Below are positions 7,128 to 14,995 of a DNA stretch of 25,668 nt, piece by piece (the stretch's first letter is position 1; every line of letters begins with the position of its first letter). A program made the position numbers and the translations under genes. The notes beneath the pieces were generated by a model that saw only the letters and a program-made list of their open reading frames with translations, was not told the origin of the DNA and searched no databases. This stretch comes from a virus: the IMG/VR virus record IMGVR_UViG_3300035183_001472, positions 1 through 25,668 of that record. One strand, given 5' to 3'.

Positions 7128-7128
7128 G

Positions 7129-8706
7129 CTATGGATTCTCCGTTCCGGCAATGACCGCCGCAGGAATGAGGCGACGGACATACATGTTTTGCGACGGCGT
7201 CAGCCGGGCGGCCAGCATGCCAGGTTCTGCCATTGCGCGCAGATAATACTGTGCCGCCAATGCGTTCTTGATGACAGGAATAGCCGTGCGAATCGCTGCA
7301 AAGGGACCGCCCATCCCCTCCACAATCTGTTGCCCCGCAATACGTTCTGCCGTGCCCGACGAACCGATATAGGGCACCGTCTGTCGGATCACTTGCGCGG
7401 CGGCCATCATATCGGCCCATGAAGGGTCAGAAATCGCTCTTCCCGTATGCGGTTTGCGAATCCGCGCTTCTTGCGATAAGAGGCGAGCCGCACTCACCCG
7501 ACCGGTGAGCGGGTCGGTGACCGCCTCCAGCTCGTGAATGCGCGCATACAACTGTCGAGCTTCAGCGAGCTTGTCCATCGCTTCTTTCGGGACATGCCGG
7601 GCAATCCAGTCCTCCATGATGCCGGAGAGCTCTGTGAGCTGTTGAGCCGTCGCGACGTCCCCGCGTCGTCGAGCCGCGGTGGCCAAATCACGAATGCCTT
7701 GCCAATCCTGTAAGGCCATGTCTCCGGTGTAGGTGGGCAACGCTTCTTGCACGCGCTTAGCGACCGCCGCCGCATCGGGCGATCCGATAGCGCGCTTCCC
7801 CTGCGCTGCAATGAACGTGTCGAGTGCGCGCGAGATGGTCTTATCCGGCTTCATCATCGGTATCTGCGCAATCACCTGATAAGCCTCGCGTGCTTTTGCG
7901 GCCCGCTCCGCGAGCACATTCTCAGTCGGCGCGGGTGCCGATGATCCGATCGCTTCTGCCGCCTTGCGGTCCAGCACTCGCTTTTGCTGTTCGCGCAAAT
8001 CCCAGATGGCCTTGGCGCTGCCCGGGCGCGCAGCGAGCCCTTCCTCGATTTGCTGTAAGGTGACATCGCCCGTGCGTTGCGCGGGCGTCAGGGGAATTCC
8101 CAACCGCTCGGCATTCGCCACGAGCTTGCGTCGCTCCGGAGGGATCGGGACTCCGACACGGGTTAGGTAATTCGCCGCTGCGCCGGATAGCCCACCGACA
8201 GCTGCGCCGCCCAATATCTGGAGCAGCTTGTTGGTGGTATAGGAATCCGTTGACAGATCCGGCAGGTCGCGAATCGGCTGAGTGCCTTCGTACGTCGCGC
8301 CGATTGCTGCCCCACGCCGAATCGATCCCGGTTGCCCGACGATGGCGCGCACGATCGGATGAAGGGCCATCCGTGGCGCCGCGAGTTGCGGGACGACGAA
8401 TTGCGCAGCGGTGCCGACGACGGAACCTAGTTGCTCGGCTGCCGTGCGTGGCGATTCGATCTCCGCCAACCTGCGCTGCACGTCGGCTCGCCACGTGTCA
8501 CGTCCACTGAGATAAGCCGCGCCCTGCTCGAGACCGAGGGCCGTTCGTGCCAGCGACGACAATGCCCCGCGACTAAAGTCACCGAGTAACGAATCAGCCA
8601 CGACGGCTTCTTCGGCAGCAGCTTGCGCGGCCTCCGGCGCCATCCCTTGCCGAATGGCTTCCTGCTCCATCCGAGCGACTTCTTCGTCGGTGTATCGCCT
8701 ACCCAT
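7129..8706 (-). CDS. Large internal virion protein, probable gp16-like ejection protein
   Basis: The 525-residue product starts MGRRYTDEEVARMEQEAIRQ. It contains Ala/Gly-rich stretches (SVVGTAAQFVVP, AAIGATYEGTQPIRDL, LLQILGGAAVGGLSGAAANY) that could be membrane-active. It then has ERLGIPLTPAQRTGD and QQIEEGLAARPGSAKAIWDL, a pattern I associate with large internal structural proteins of phages. The C-terminal half is helical and charged. In P22 the gene after gp7 and gp20 is gp16, a protein ejected with the DNA that helps it cross the cytoplasmic membrane, and this gene sits in that slot. Assignment rests on position and composition more than on residue-level similarity. It overlaps the upstream gene by 8 bases and ends 1 base before the tail-fibre start. 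Confidence 0.6.
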   Translation of the reverse strand: MGRRYTDEEVARMEQEAIRQGMAPEAAQAAAEEAVVADSLLGDFSRGALSSLARTALGLEQGAAYLSGRDTWRADVQRRLAEIESPRTAAEQLGSVVGTAAQFVVPQLAAPRMALHPIVRAIVGQPGSIRRGAAIGATYEGTQPIRDLPDLSTDSYTTNKLLQILGGAAVGGLSGAAANYLTRVGVPIPPERRKLVANAERLGIPLTPAQRTGDVTLQQIEEGLAARPGSAKAIWDLREQQKRVLDRKAAEAIGSSAPAPTENVLAERAAKAREAYQVIAQIPMMKPDKTISRALDTFIAAQGKRAIGSPDAAAVAKRVQEALPTYTGDMALQDWQGIRDLATAARRRGDVATAQQLTELSGIMEDWIARHVPKEAMDKLAEARQLYARIHELEAVTDPLTGRVSAARLLSQEARIRKPHTGRAISDPSWADMMAAAQVIRQTVPYIGSSGTAERIAGQQIVEGMGGPFAAIRTAIPVIKNALAAQYYLRAMAEPGMLAARLTPSQNMYVRRLIPAAVIAGTENP

Positions 8707-10174
8707 GCTCCTCCCATTCGTTCGGCTTCACGCGGATAAGGACTTTGCCGTTAATAACCTTCAAGTCGCCCTTCTCTTTCAAGAACAACCATCGATCGAT
8801 GGGGATCACCTTGGGGTTCGGCGAGACTTTGACTTCGCCACGCGGGGAGGTATCCCATCGGTACAATCGATTATGTTCCGTGTATTCGATCCAAGCGTCC
8901 GTTGCTCCGTCAAGCGATTTGTAGCGCTTCATCCATTTCTCGAGGAATCCCGGAAAACGCTCGAGGTGCTCCATGTTCGAACGCAGGATCGCCGCATTGA
9001 TCCGATTTTGATTGGGATCGCCAAAGATGTGCGGCACCTGGGCCGCCTGCATCTGGCGTTCGACAATGGTATTCATCAACTGAGATTGCCCCGGCGCAGA
9101 GAACATATTCGTGAGAATCTCATTCAGGTTCTTAAGCTTGGCGTAATCCGAGTCGATTGCCGTAAGCGTATATTCCCCTAATGGCAATGCCGCTCTGGCC
9201 GGATTGCCCAGTGCGCGCTTATTGACGAGCTCGAACAGTTGCGCCAGAGGTTGGCGGAATTGGTTGATCTTCCTCGCGGCTTCTCGCGCCTGCTGGATGT
9301 CCTTGAGGTCCAGCTCTTGTTTTTGTTTGCGCATTGCCGATTCCAGCTCAGCCTGCTCTTTTTCGTTCAAGCCGAGATCCGCCCGGCGGGGATGCCCCGC
9401 CGCTCCATGAAGGTTCTGCGGTAGGATCGGATTGGCTTGAGGGACGACCGTTGTTTGCTTGCCTGTCAGGAGATCATAGGCCTGTTTGGCTTGCTGAGCC
9501 TGCTCCTGTAGGCTAGCCAACTGGCTTTGTGCGTCCTGCTCGCTCATCAGCCGCTCGGTGCGCATTCGCTGAACATTCACGATGGCTTCCTGGAGTGCTC
9601 GCCACCGATCGAATGCGTCCCGTTGCTCTTGCTGCAACTTCTGCTCCTTCTGGAGGTCGAACTTACCTTGATCGATCTCCATCTGCTTCTTCTGGAGGTC
9701 GAACTTACCTTGATCGATCTCCATCTGCTTCCGCAGGTGTTCCGCGGCTAAGTTCGACATCTGTTCTCGCTTGATCTGGACACCGCCCGGACCGAATGCA
9801 AGTGAAGTTGCTGTGGTCGGATCGGCCTCCCCCGCGCCGCTCAGTTGTGCGAGTAACGCATTGGCGACTTCCAGGTCCGCCATGCGCTTCGCGCGCTCTT
9901 TTTCGCCTTCGAACCGCACGTTTCGTTCGGCGATCAGCGGAGCCATTAATCGATCTTCCAATTGTATGGCCGCGACTGGATTCTGTCGAAAGAGCTCGCG
10001 GAGGTAATTCGGTCGCTCGACGCCGGGAAATCCAGGATAATAGGGTTCATCAGCCATGAGAGCCGCAGCACGACGAAACGCCTCATCGTCCGCTCGCTCT
10101 CGTCCTCTCGCCCAGGCTCGCGCGAGCTCATTGTGTGCGAGTTGACCGAACTGGACGGCTTCCCACGGATTCAT
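8699..10174 (-). CDS. Coiled-coil internal virion protein, probable gp20-like ejection protein
   Basis: The 491-residue product is dominated by long charged helices. The central part (about 140-330) is very rich in Gln, Lys, Glu and Leu, with a 14-residue unit, MEIDQGKFDLQKKQ, occurring twice in direct succession. The next helices read RTERLMSEQDAQSQLASLQE and EKEQAELESAMRKQKQELDL. It lies between a gp7-like and a gp16-like gene, the position of P22 gp20, which is ejected with the genome. Low hydrophobicity and coiled-coil content fit a soluble injected or trans-envelope channel component. The start overlaps the gp7-like stop by 4 bases and the stop overlaps the next start by 8. The family was not recognised beyond this context. 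Confidence 0.58.
   Translation of the reverse strand: MNPWEAVQFGQLAHNELARAWARGRERADDEAFRRAAALMADEPYYPGFPGVERPNYLRELFRQNPVAAIQLEDRLMAPLIAERNVRFEGEKERAKRMADLEVANALLAQLSGAGEADPTTATSLAFGPGGVQIKREQMSNLAAEHLRKQMEIDQGKFDLQKKQMEIDQGKFDLQKEQKLQQEQRDAFDRWRALQEAIVNVQRMRTERLMSEQDAQSQLASLQEQAQQAKQAYDLLTGKQTTVVPQANPILPQNLHGAAGHPRRADLGLNEKEQAELESAMRKQKQELDLKDIQQAREAARKINQFRQPLAQLFELVNKRALGNPARAALPLGEYTLTAIDSDYAKLKNLNEILTNMFSAPGQSQLMNTIVERQMQAAQVPHIFGDPNQNRINAAILRSNMEHLERFPGFLEKWMKRYKSLDGATDAWIEYTEHNRLYRWDTSPRGEVKVSPNPKVIPIDRWLFLKEKGDLKVINGKVLIRVKPNEWEEHG
9648..9731 (-). repeat. Exact tandem duplication of 42 bp in the coiled-coil virion gene
   Basis: Bases 9648-9689 and 9690-9731 are identical. The unit is in frame and encodes a 14-residue helical segment (MEIDQGKFDLQKKQ in rotated form), which is exactly two heptads. 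The duplication therefore lengthens a coiled coil without changing its register. Perfect DNA identity indicates a recent event or gene conversion. Confidence 0.95.
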
Positions 10175-10827
10175 GATCGTTTTGCTCCACCGAATCGCTC
10201 AGCAATCATGTTTCCAATCATGCCGCCAATGCCGGCAATCGTATTCCCCCACACTCGATCCGACGTCCCAGGCGCGGCACGATAGAGCTGTAGCCCAATG
10301 TTTTCTGCAGATTGCTGGCCGGTCGCATTGAGATTGGCTTGCGCTCCAGACAAGATACTCAACGCTTGCGGCCCAAGTTGGGCGGCTGACCGTAACTGAT
10401 CAAGTCGCAAGAGATACCGATTGAATGCGTTGCCGTATTCCGTTGCCCCCATCTCTTGCCCGTAACGCGTCAACGCGCGCAAGGTGTCTCCACTCTTCAG
10501 CACCCCACTGGATGCGGCGGCACCTTCCAGACCTCGCAATCCTTCTCGAAAACGAAAGTCGTAGCCTGGGTCGCGATACACTAATGGATCTTGCGTAAGG
10601 ATTGCGCCGAAATCCGTCAGGCGGTCGCGTCCAAACTGTTGATAGGGTTGTAATTCCGCCGCCAATGCGTTGTAGCGCTTGACGGCCTCTTGAAACCGTG
10701 CGCGATCGAGCGCGACCGCCTCAAGCATGGCGGCCGTGTCACGCTTCGCCCCCTTGGATCCAAACATCCCCCCGAGTACCGATCCAGCAATAGAGCCAAT
10801 GCCGGCCAGCGCCATTCCAATCGGCAT
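10171..10827 (-). CDS. P22 gp7-like DNA ejection protein
   Basis: The 218-residue product starts with a Gly/Ala-rich, membrane-like N-terminus (MALAGIGSIAGSVLGGMFGS). It then shows the core that marks P22 gp7-type DNA transfer proteins: LQPYQQFGRDRLTDFGAIL, RDPGYDFRFREGLRGLEGAA, SSGVLKSGDTLRALTRYGQE, TEYGNAFNRYLLRLDQLRSA and QLGPQALSI. The C-terminus is again Gly/Ile-rich (GNTIAGIGGMIGNMIAERFG). Members are packaged in the virion and released with the genome at infection. GGGGGAGG lies 8 bases before the ATG. The gene starts 2 bases after the cupin gene and overlaps the next gene by 4 bases. The match is strong enough for the name without a database search, although no symbol is used outside P22. 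Confidence 0.85.
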   Translation of the reverse strand: MPIGMALAGIGSIAGSVLGGMFGSKGAKRDTAAMLEAVALDRARFQEAVKRYNALAAELQPYQQFGRDRLTDFGAILTQDPLVYRDPGYDFRFREGLRGLEGAAASSGVLKSGDTLRALTRYGQEMGATEYGNAFNRYLLRLDQLRSAAQLGPQALSILSGAQANLNATGQQSAENIGLQLYRAAPGTSDRVWGNTIAGIGGMIGNMIAERFGGAKRS

Positions 10828-10829
10828 CG

Positions 10830-11174
10830 TTATGACCTCCCCCAGGTGCGTAACGCCAGGTCGACCTGATGAATGCAGAAGAGCCGAGTGTGTGGCTCAA
10901 GAGTTAAAAATTTGTGCTCGACGCCTTTCGGAATATCAATGACCGACCCGGCTTGAAAGACGCCCTGATCATGTCCGTCTCGCCAGAGACGGACAGTCCC
11001 CGATCCGACAACGGTCACATGAGCATAGGGATGCACATGTTGCGGAATCAATGAATACATTGCCGGACAATAGATCTCGCGCACATAAATCCCCGCATTG
11101 TCCACAATGGTGATGCGCTCGACCGGACGTTCTTCGGGGGTAAATGGACGTTCAACCGTCGGTTCAGGTATCAT
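10830..11174 (-). CDS. Single-domain cupin protein in the virion gene cluster
   Basis: The 114-residue product is a compact cupin beta-barrel. Cupin motif 1 reads LIPQHVHPYAHVTVVGSGTV, with the His-x-His pair and a third His. Motif 2 reads AGSVIDIPKGVEHKF, with PxG and the metal-binding His. A metal site is therefore plausible, but whether it is enzymatic, sugar-binding or structural is not visible. The start at 11174 is chosen because AAGGAGG lies 5 bases before it; an ATG at 11177 is only 2 bases from that site, and frames up to 11264 overlap the previous gene. It sits between the gp10-like and gp7-like genes, where P22 has gp26 and gp14, so a role in virion assembly or host-surface contact is possible. 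Confidence 0.8.
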   Translation of the reverse strand: MIPEPTVERPFTPEERPVERITIVDNAGIYVREIYCPAMYSLIPQHVHPYAHVTVVGSGTVRLWRDGHDQGVFQAGSVIDIPKGVEHKFLTLEPHTRLFCIHQVDLALRTWGRS

Positions 11175-11184
11175 CATCCCCTCC

Positions 11185-11436
11185 TTATGGGACAGGCGCC
11201 CCTGTGGCATCAACCCACTGCGACGCGGTTTTCGCCCAAATCGGTTTCCCCAAGGTGGTATCAAAATACTGATACCCGATAAACGGCGGAGGAGCCGGAC
11301 GCTGTGACGACGGTCCTGATCCGGACATCACCGACACCAGGTGCGATAAGTCAGCAAACCATTGGAGCCAAGCTGCCGGATATCCCTGCTCAGCCTGCAG
11401 TGACTGTCGCAATGGTGGAGGGGCTAATACTCGCAT
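11185..11436 (-). CDS. Small virion-associated protein, 83 aa
   Basis: The 83-residue product ends with FIGYQYFDTTLGKPIWAKT, then SQWVDATGAPVP. This FDTTLGKPIW...WVDATG pattern recurs at the ends of many short phage tail or fibre-associated proteins. The N-terminal half (residues 9-50) looks helical, with QAEQGYPAAWLQWFADLSHL. The start at 11436 shares one base with the gp10-like stop (TAATG), indicating translational coupling, so a longer frame up to 11535 is not needed. It occupies the position of P22 gp26, the tail needle, but is far shorter and lacks a long coiled coil, so I do not call it a needle. Confidence 0.65.
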   Translation of the reverse strand: MRVLAPPPLRQSLQAEQGYPAAWLQWFADLSHLVSVMSGSGPSSQRPAPPPFIGYQYFDTTLGKPIWAKTASQWVDATGAPVP

Positions 11437-12845
11437 TAGTACTGCACCATCACATAGGCCCCACAGACCCTGCGTGGGACCGGATCCGTAATCCTGAGCC
11501 GAACGGCAAGATCTCGTGCACTCCCACAACGCCATCGGGTCGCCCGACGCCGATATTGTCCAATCTGACCGAGTGGAACGAAGGCTTCATGCCCCCATGT
11601 GCGCCCGCCGTCTTTCGATAACTGAATCATTGCCACCGGATCCCCGGTTTCGCCTATGCCAGTCTCGACATCAACCTGAACGGACGATAAGGTGACCATC
11701 TTGCCGCCGGATAAGAGGTGATGACTCGTCACCTCGAAGATTAATGGATCGTCCCCCTCATGCTGCCGTGTCCCATCGACTTCCCAGATTATCCCGTCAA
11801 ATGCATCACAGAACAAGAGCCGCCCCTGCGATGCCAATGCCAACCATCCGCGAAAGAATGGACGACGGTCGCTGATCCGCCGCGACCACAGCATCATGCT
11901 GACATCTAACACCCACGTCCCACCATGAGGAAATGTCACCTGCCAGAACGGATGGCCGTTGATTGTATAACTGGTTGCCACCGCGTCATGATGGATTGAT
12001 GTTTGTGCCAACCATGTCTCGATTTGCGGTGCACGCACTAACTCGACTCGATAGGGGACGACTTCGGCAATCATGTCGCTTCCGACCGAACGCGCCAAGA
12101 ACAAGAGCCGTCCGTTCACGATGGCCCACCCACGCTCGGCCGCTAAGCCGATATCGACGACCGCACTCGTCACCGGACGATATCCTAACGCGCCCGGAAG
12201 ATCTGAGGCCGAGGTTGGCCCCCACCATTCGACCGATCGTTGCCCAAACACCACCAATTGGTTACCAATGGACGCCACCGACATGACACCATCGTGCGCG
12301 GCCTCGGCTGTGAAAAAATCCAGCGCATTCCAGGTCAGCCCGTTATAGACATTGCTGGCATAGACCCGATCGTCGCGGTAGACCCAGAACCGCCCCATCG
12401 CGAACAGGCCGCCACGAGCCCTTATCGGATAATTCGGATCAGTTACTGGCGCGATCGTCTGCGTGCTGCGCGTATAGACGTAGGCTTTGATGCCGTCATT
12501 GACAAAGAGCTGGTCGCCCCCATCAGCAATCCATGCCGCCCCTGACGAGGTTGGGAATGCCCCTAAGGTAATGATCGACAGGCTCGGATTCAATCGAAAC
12601 AGGGAATCCCCTGCGATCAGATACACGTCCAACTCTCCCTCTCGCACTAACGCCGCACGTGCCGGCTGCGCCCCGTATGCTGCAAACACTTTCATGCCCG
12701 GCATACCGATCAGCGCAAAACTTTGCCGCCCCGTCGCTAACGGCTCAACGTAGGCATTGACCCGGTCCACTGTGCTTAAAAACGGCACAGCAGCTTGTTC
12801 CCCAACGCCAAACAGAGGGATCGCTAGACGTTCGATGGCCGCCAC
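11436..12845 (-). CDS. P22 gp10-like packaged-DNA stabilisation / tail hub protein
   Basis: The 469-residue product resembles the P22 gp10 family, which plugs the portal after packaging and forms the tail hub; P22 gp10 is about the same length. Visible features are IPLFGVGE and VNAYVEPLATGR at the N-terminus, GMPGMKVFAAYG, then beta-rich repeats with VYLIAGDSLFRL, AWIADGGDQLFVNDGIKAYV, VGSDMIAEVVPYRVE and QLSKDGGRTWGHEAF. Neighbours agree: a gp4-like gene upstream and gp7-like ejection genes downstream. The only conventional start is GTG at 12845, but the AAGGAG ribosome site touches that codon. An ATC codon three codons later (12836) has an 8-base spacing, so the true start is uncertain. The gene overlaps the gp4-like gene by 22 bases. 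Confidence 0.82.
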   Translation of the reverse strand: MAAIERLAIPLFGVGEQAAVPFLSTVDRVNAYVEPLATGRQSFALIGMPGMKVFAAYGAQPARAALVREGELDVYLIAGDSLFRLNPSLSIITLGAFPTSSGAAWIADGGDQLFVNDGIKAYVYTRSTQTIAPVTDPNYPIRARGGLFAMGRFWVYRDDRVYASNVYNGLTWNALDFFTAEAAHDGVMSVASIGNQLVVFGQRSVEWWGPTSASDLPGALGYRPVTSAVVDIGLAAERGWAIVNGRLLFLARSVGSDMIAEVVPYRVELVRAPQIETWLAQTSIHHDAVATSYTINGHPFWQVTFPHGGTWVLDVSMMLWSRRISDRRPFFRGWLALASQGRLLFCDAFDGIIWEVDGTRQHEGDDPLIFEVTSHHLLSGGKMVTLSSVQVDVETGIGETGDPVAMIQLSKDGGRTWGHEAFVPLGQIGQYRRRATRWRCGSARDLAVRLRITDPVPRRVCGAYVMVQY

Positions 12846-13519
12846 TCCTTGATCAGTAAGGCCTGGTCAAATTGTGCAATCGGCATGGGAACGATTTGCC
12901 GACTTTTGATGGCCGCTTCGGTCTCAGTCAGTAACATCTGCAATTCCGCCGTCCACGGGACACCATACTCCGGCGCTAACCGCTGTGCGACTCGATATTG
13001 CAACCATGCTTGGTACCCTGGCGGAAGATCAACGAGATCATCCAGTGTGGTATAAGGAGACAATGGCCGCAAGACCGTCAAGACCAGCGTCTGATCCTGG
13101 CTGGTCGCAGGAGGAACCAGCGTGACGGTTCCGTTTGGATATGTCGGCTCATAGTACAGCCGCGTCATGGTTCCGCCAAGGGTTTTGTGCGAAATCCGAT
13201 CATAGTCAATCCGCTCAATGAGTTGGAACACACGATCTGTTCCGTCCGTCTGACGGACATATCCGCTCACAATCGAGACCGGACGAGTTGTGACAATCAT
13301 TCCCGTTGGCCCGACAGTCCAACTCGATTGACCGGGAACCAGTGGGATCGTCACACTTCCGTGAGCCGGCGGTATGAGCGGATCAAGATTGGCAAGTTCA
13401 ATGAAGGCATTGAGTGCAAAGAGCGCATCTGACGCGTCATCCGCCGACATGGCTTCCCCTGTGCCCAAGACTTGGATCGTCTTCAGGCTTCGTGTCAGCA
13501 AGTCGCGAACCGTCGTCAT
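12824..13519 (-). CDS. P22 gp4-like head-to-tail connector protein
   Basis: The 231-residue product matches the P22 gp4-type tail accessory factor that binds the portal and extends it toward gp10. Signals are an N-terminal helix pair (VRDLLTRSLKTIQVLGTGEA, DDASDALFALNAFIE), then VTIPLVPGQSSWTVGP, RLYYEPTYPNGTVTLVPPAT, LVLTVLRPLSPYTTLDDLVD, LPPGYQAWLQYRVAQRLAPE and a C-terminal helix (LLTETEAAIKSRQ). P22 gp4 is shorter (about 166 residues) but many relatives are near 230. GGAG lies 6 bases upstream of the ATG. The start overlaps the 64-aa gene by 4 bases and the end overlaps the gp10-like gene by 22 bases, fitting the conserved 5-4-10 order. Confidence 0.82.
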   Translation of the reverse strand: MTTVRDLLTRSLKTIQVLGTGEAMSADDASDALFALNAFIELANLDPLIPPAHGSVTIPLVPGQSSWTVGPTGMIVTTRPVSIVSGYVRQTDGTDRVFQLIERIDYDRISHKTLGGTMTRLYYEPTYPNGTVTLVPPATSQDQTLVLTVLRPLSPYTTLDDLVDLPPGYQAWLQYRVAQRLAPEYGVPWTAELQMLLTETEAAIKSRQIVPMPIAQFDQALLIKEWRPSNV

Positions 13520-13710
13520 TCATCACTCCAGGATGAGGCGCGAGCGACCCGGCGCATGAATTCTTTTGCCGGGATCCACCCGCGCTCTCGATAGCGATGC
13601 TCTTCCTCGGCGGAATACACGGCAATCGCTTGCCACGACTCTGGCTCATCAGGGCGACCGCGCATGAGTTCCGCACGAGGACGAGCAGAGTTGTACTGAT
13701 GCTTTATCAT
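13516..13710 (-). CDS. Hypothetical 64-aa protein between coat and connector genes
   Basis: This short basic protein contains AELMRGRPDEPESWQAIAVY and RERGWIPAKEFMRRVARASS. I do not recognise it. Support comes from tight packing: its start overlaps the coat stop by 4 bases (ATGA) and its stop overlaps the gp4-like start by 4 bases, with no gap for an alternative gene. The ribosome site is weak, so translation probably depends on re-initiation after the coat gene. The AEEEHRYRERGW stretch suggests a helical, possibly nucleic-acid- or partner-binding protein, but no function is claimed. Confidence 0.65.
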   Translation of the reverse strand: MIKHQYNSARPRAELMRGRPDEPESWQAIAVYSAEEEHRYRERGWIPAKEFMRRVARASSWSDE

Positions 13711-14897
13711 CCAGCAATTCGAACAGCTAACTGAGGCCGAATGGCTTTCATTCCGTAAAAGACGTCTACCCTCGTCGGGATGGTGTCATCCATGACGGAA
13801 TAATCGCGGATGATCCGCATCGAGATGCCATCCATGACTTCGCGCGCCCCCCAGTCAATGCCTTTCGGCATATAGAGGTCAGCAAAGGCAATGGCAAATG
13901 CATCCCGATGGTACGCCACTCCCACCTCATAGCTCGCGTTCGCCGCACCAACGAATGTCAGCGCCGCCGCGGCCGCAGGGCTCCCCGTCACGTTTTTCTG
14001 CGGACCGGTCGTCACAATCGCCGGCGCAATCGGCAATGTAACCGACGTCCCCGTCGCTGTGACATCCTGCGTAATCACGAATTGCTGGAGGATCCCCGTG
14101 TCTACCTTTGTTTCCGGATGCACACGATTGACCCCTGCGCAGGTAAACACCTGCCCCTTTATAAAGGTGCTTCCATTGACAGTTCCATTAATAGTCAACG
14201 TCGCACCAGTTTGACCGGCCGTGCTGACCGTCAATCCGGCCACAGTGTTTCCGTTGCGGATTCGTGGAACCATGGTGTTCTGGTACCAATCGAATCCGGC
14301 TGATCGTCCAATCAGCCCTTCCCGGTACTGTTTGCTGATTTCTTGGCTGTCCTGGAAGAGCCCTTTGAGGGCGTCAACCATGACGGCCATTGTCATCGGA
14401 GACACTTGTACACAACGAGGTGCTTGTGGAGCCAGCGCATTAGCCAGAATGGCCCCAGCGTCCGTAAACGTGAGCAACGTATTCGGGCGCGTCCCTGGCG
14501 TCCCGTTCTGCTGAAACACCTCCGTCACGAGTTGAAAGACCTCCGACTCGATGTTGGCCGCCAGAACCGACATGGCGGGTTCGATCACCCGCTCCGAAAA
14601 ATCATCGAGCTTCAACGTCAACTCTGCCGTGTTGAGCGACATCGCGACGTGTTTCTGTGTGCCGACCACCAGGTCGACCGATTGCTCGATGGTGTCTTGC
14701 ACGGTAATCGTCTGCCCCGTGCCAACTGTATATTGGTTCGGCAAGCGCAGTTTTACCGTGTCGCCAATTTTGGCCCCAGTTTTTCCAAATTGGTCGTCGT
14801 ATTGGCGATTAATGGTACCAGTAAAGGTCAGTTTCTGATGCAGGATCATCAACGCCTTCCGCGTGACCTGCACCGGAGTTAACAACGTATTTGCCAT
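13707..14897 (-). CDS. Major capsid protein, P22 coat (gp5) family
   Basis: The 396-residue product shows the P22-type coat protein layout: MANTLLTPVQVTRKALMILH at the N-terminus, TGTINRQYDDQFGKTGAKIG, DTVKLRLPNQYTVGTGQTI, QKHVAMSLNTAELTLKLDDF, RVIEPAMSVLAANIESEVFQ, RCVQVSPMTMAVMVDALKGL and RSAGFDWYQNTMVPRIRNG. The C-terminal part (YEVGVAYHRDAFAIAFADLY, GISMRIIRDYSVMDDTIPTR) also agrees. It is close in length to P22 gp5 (430). It should form the icosahedral shell with scaffold help. GAGGAAGG lies 4 bases before the ATG. It is the one late gene preceded by a real gap (98 bases), which carries a hairpin and may give it separate control of mRNA level. Confidence 0.92.
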   Translation of the reverse strand: MANTLLTPVQVTRKALMILHQKLTFTGTINRQYDDQFGKTGAKIGDTVKLRLPNQYTVGTGQTITVQDTIEQSVDLVVGTQKHVAMSLNTAELTLKLDDFSERVIEPAMSVLAANIESEVFQLVTEVFQQNGTPGTRPNTLLTFTDAGAILANALAPQAPRCVQVSPMTMAVMVDALKGLFQDSQEISKQYREGLIGRSAGFDWYQNTMVPRIRNGNTVAGLTVSTAGQTGATLTINGTVNGSTFIKGQVFTCAGVNRVHPETKVDTGILQQFVITQDVTATGTSVTLPIAPAIVTTGPQKNVTGSPAAAAALTFVGAANASYEVGVAYHRDAFAIAFADLYMPKGIDWGAREVMDGISMRIIRDYSVMDDTIPTRVDVFYGMKAIRPQLAVRIAG

Positions 14898-14967
14898 GAG
14901 ACCTTCCTCGCTCCAGCATGATTCCGTTCCTCATCCGTCTCATGTCGGAGGACGGGCTCTCCGCACT

Positions 14968-14989
14968 GCGACAGATTGCGCGCTGTCGC
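14968..14989 (-). promoter_or_regulatory. Hairpin in the coat-gene leader
   Basis: A perfect 7-base inverted repeat (GCGACAG and CTGTCGC) surrounds an 8-base loop, between the scaffold stop and the coat start, in the only intergenic gap of more than about 20 bases in the late operon. The late transcript would carry the stem about 70 bases before the coat ATG. No U-tract follows, so it does not look like an intrinsic terminator. An mRNA-stabilising or processing element is the better reading. I saw no clear -35/-10 promoter in the gap. Confidence 0.5.
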
Positions 14990-14995
14990 CCCGCG

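Noticed and set aside
11185-11436. Tail needle (gp26) gene
   Set aside because: Position fits, but 83 residues without a long coiled coil is far too short for a needle protein.
14968-14989. Intrinsic terminator between scaffold and coat genes
   Set aside because: No T-run follows the stem on the coding strand, and termination here would cut the major capsid gene off from the operon without a visible promoter to replace it.
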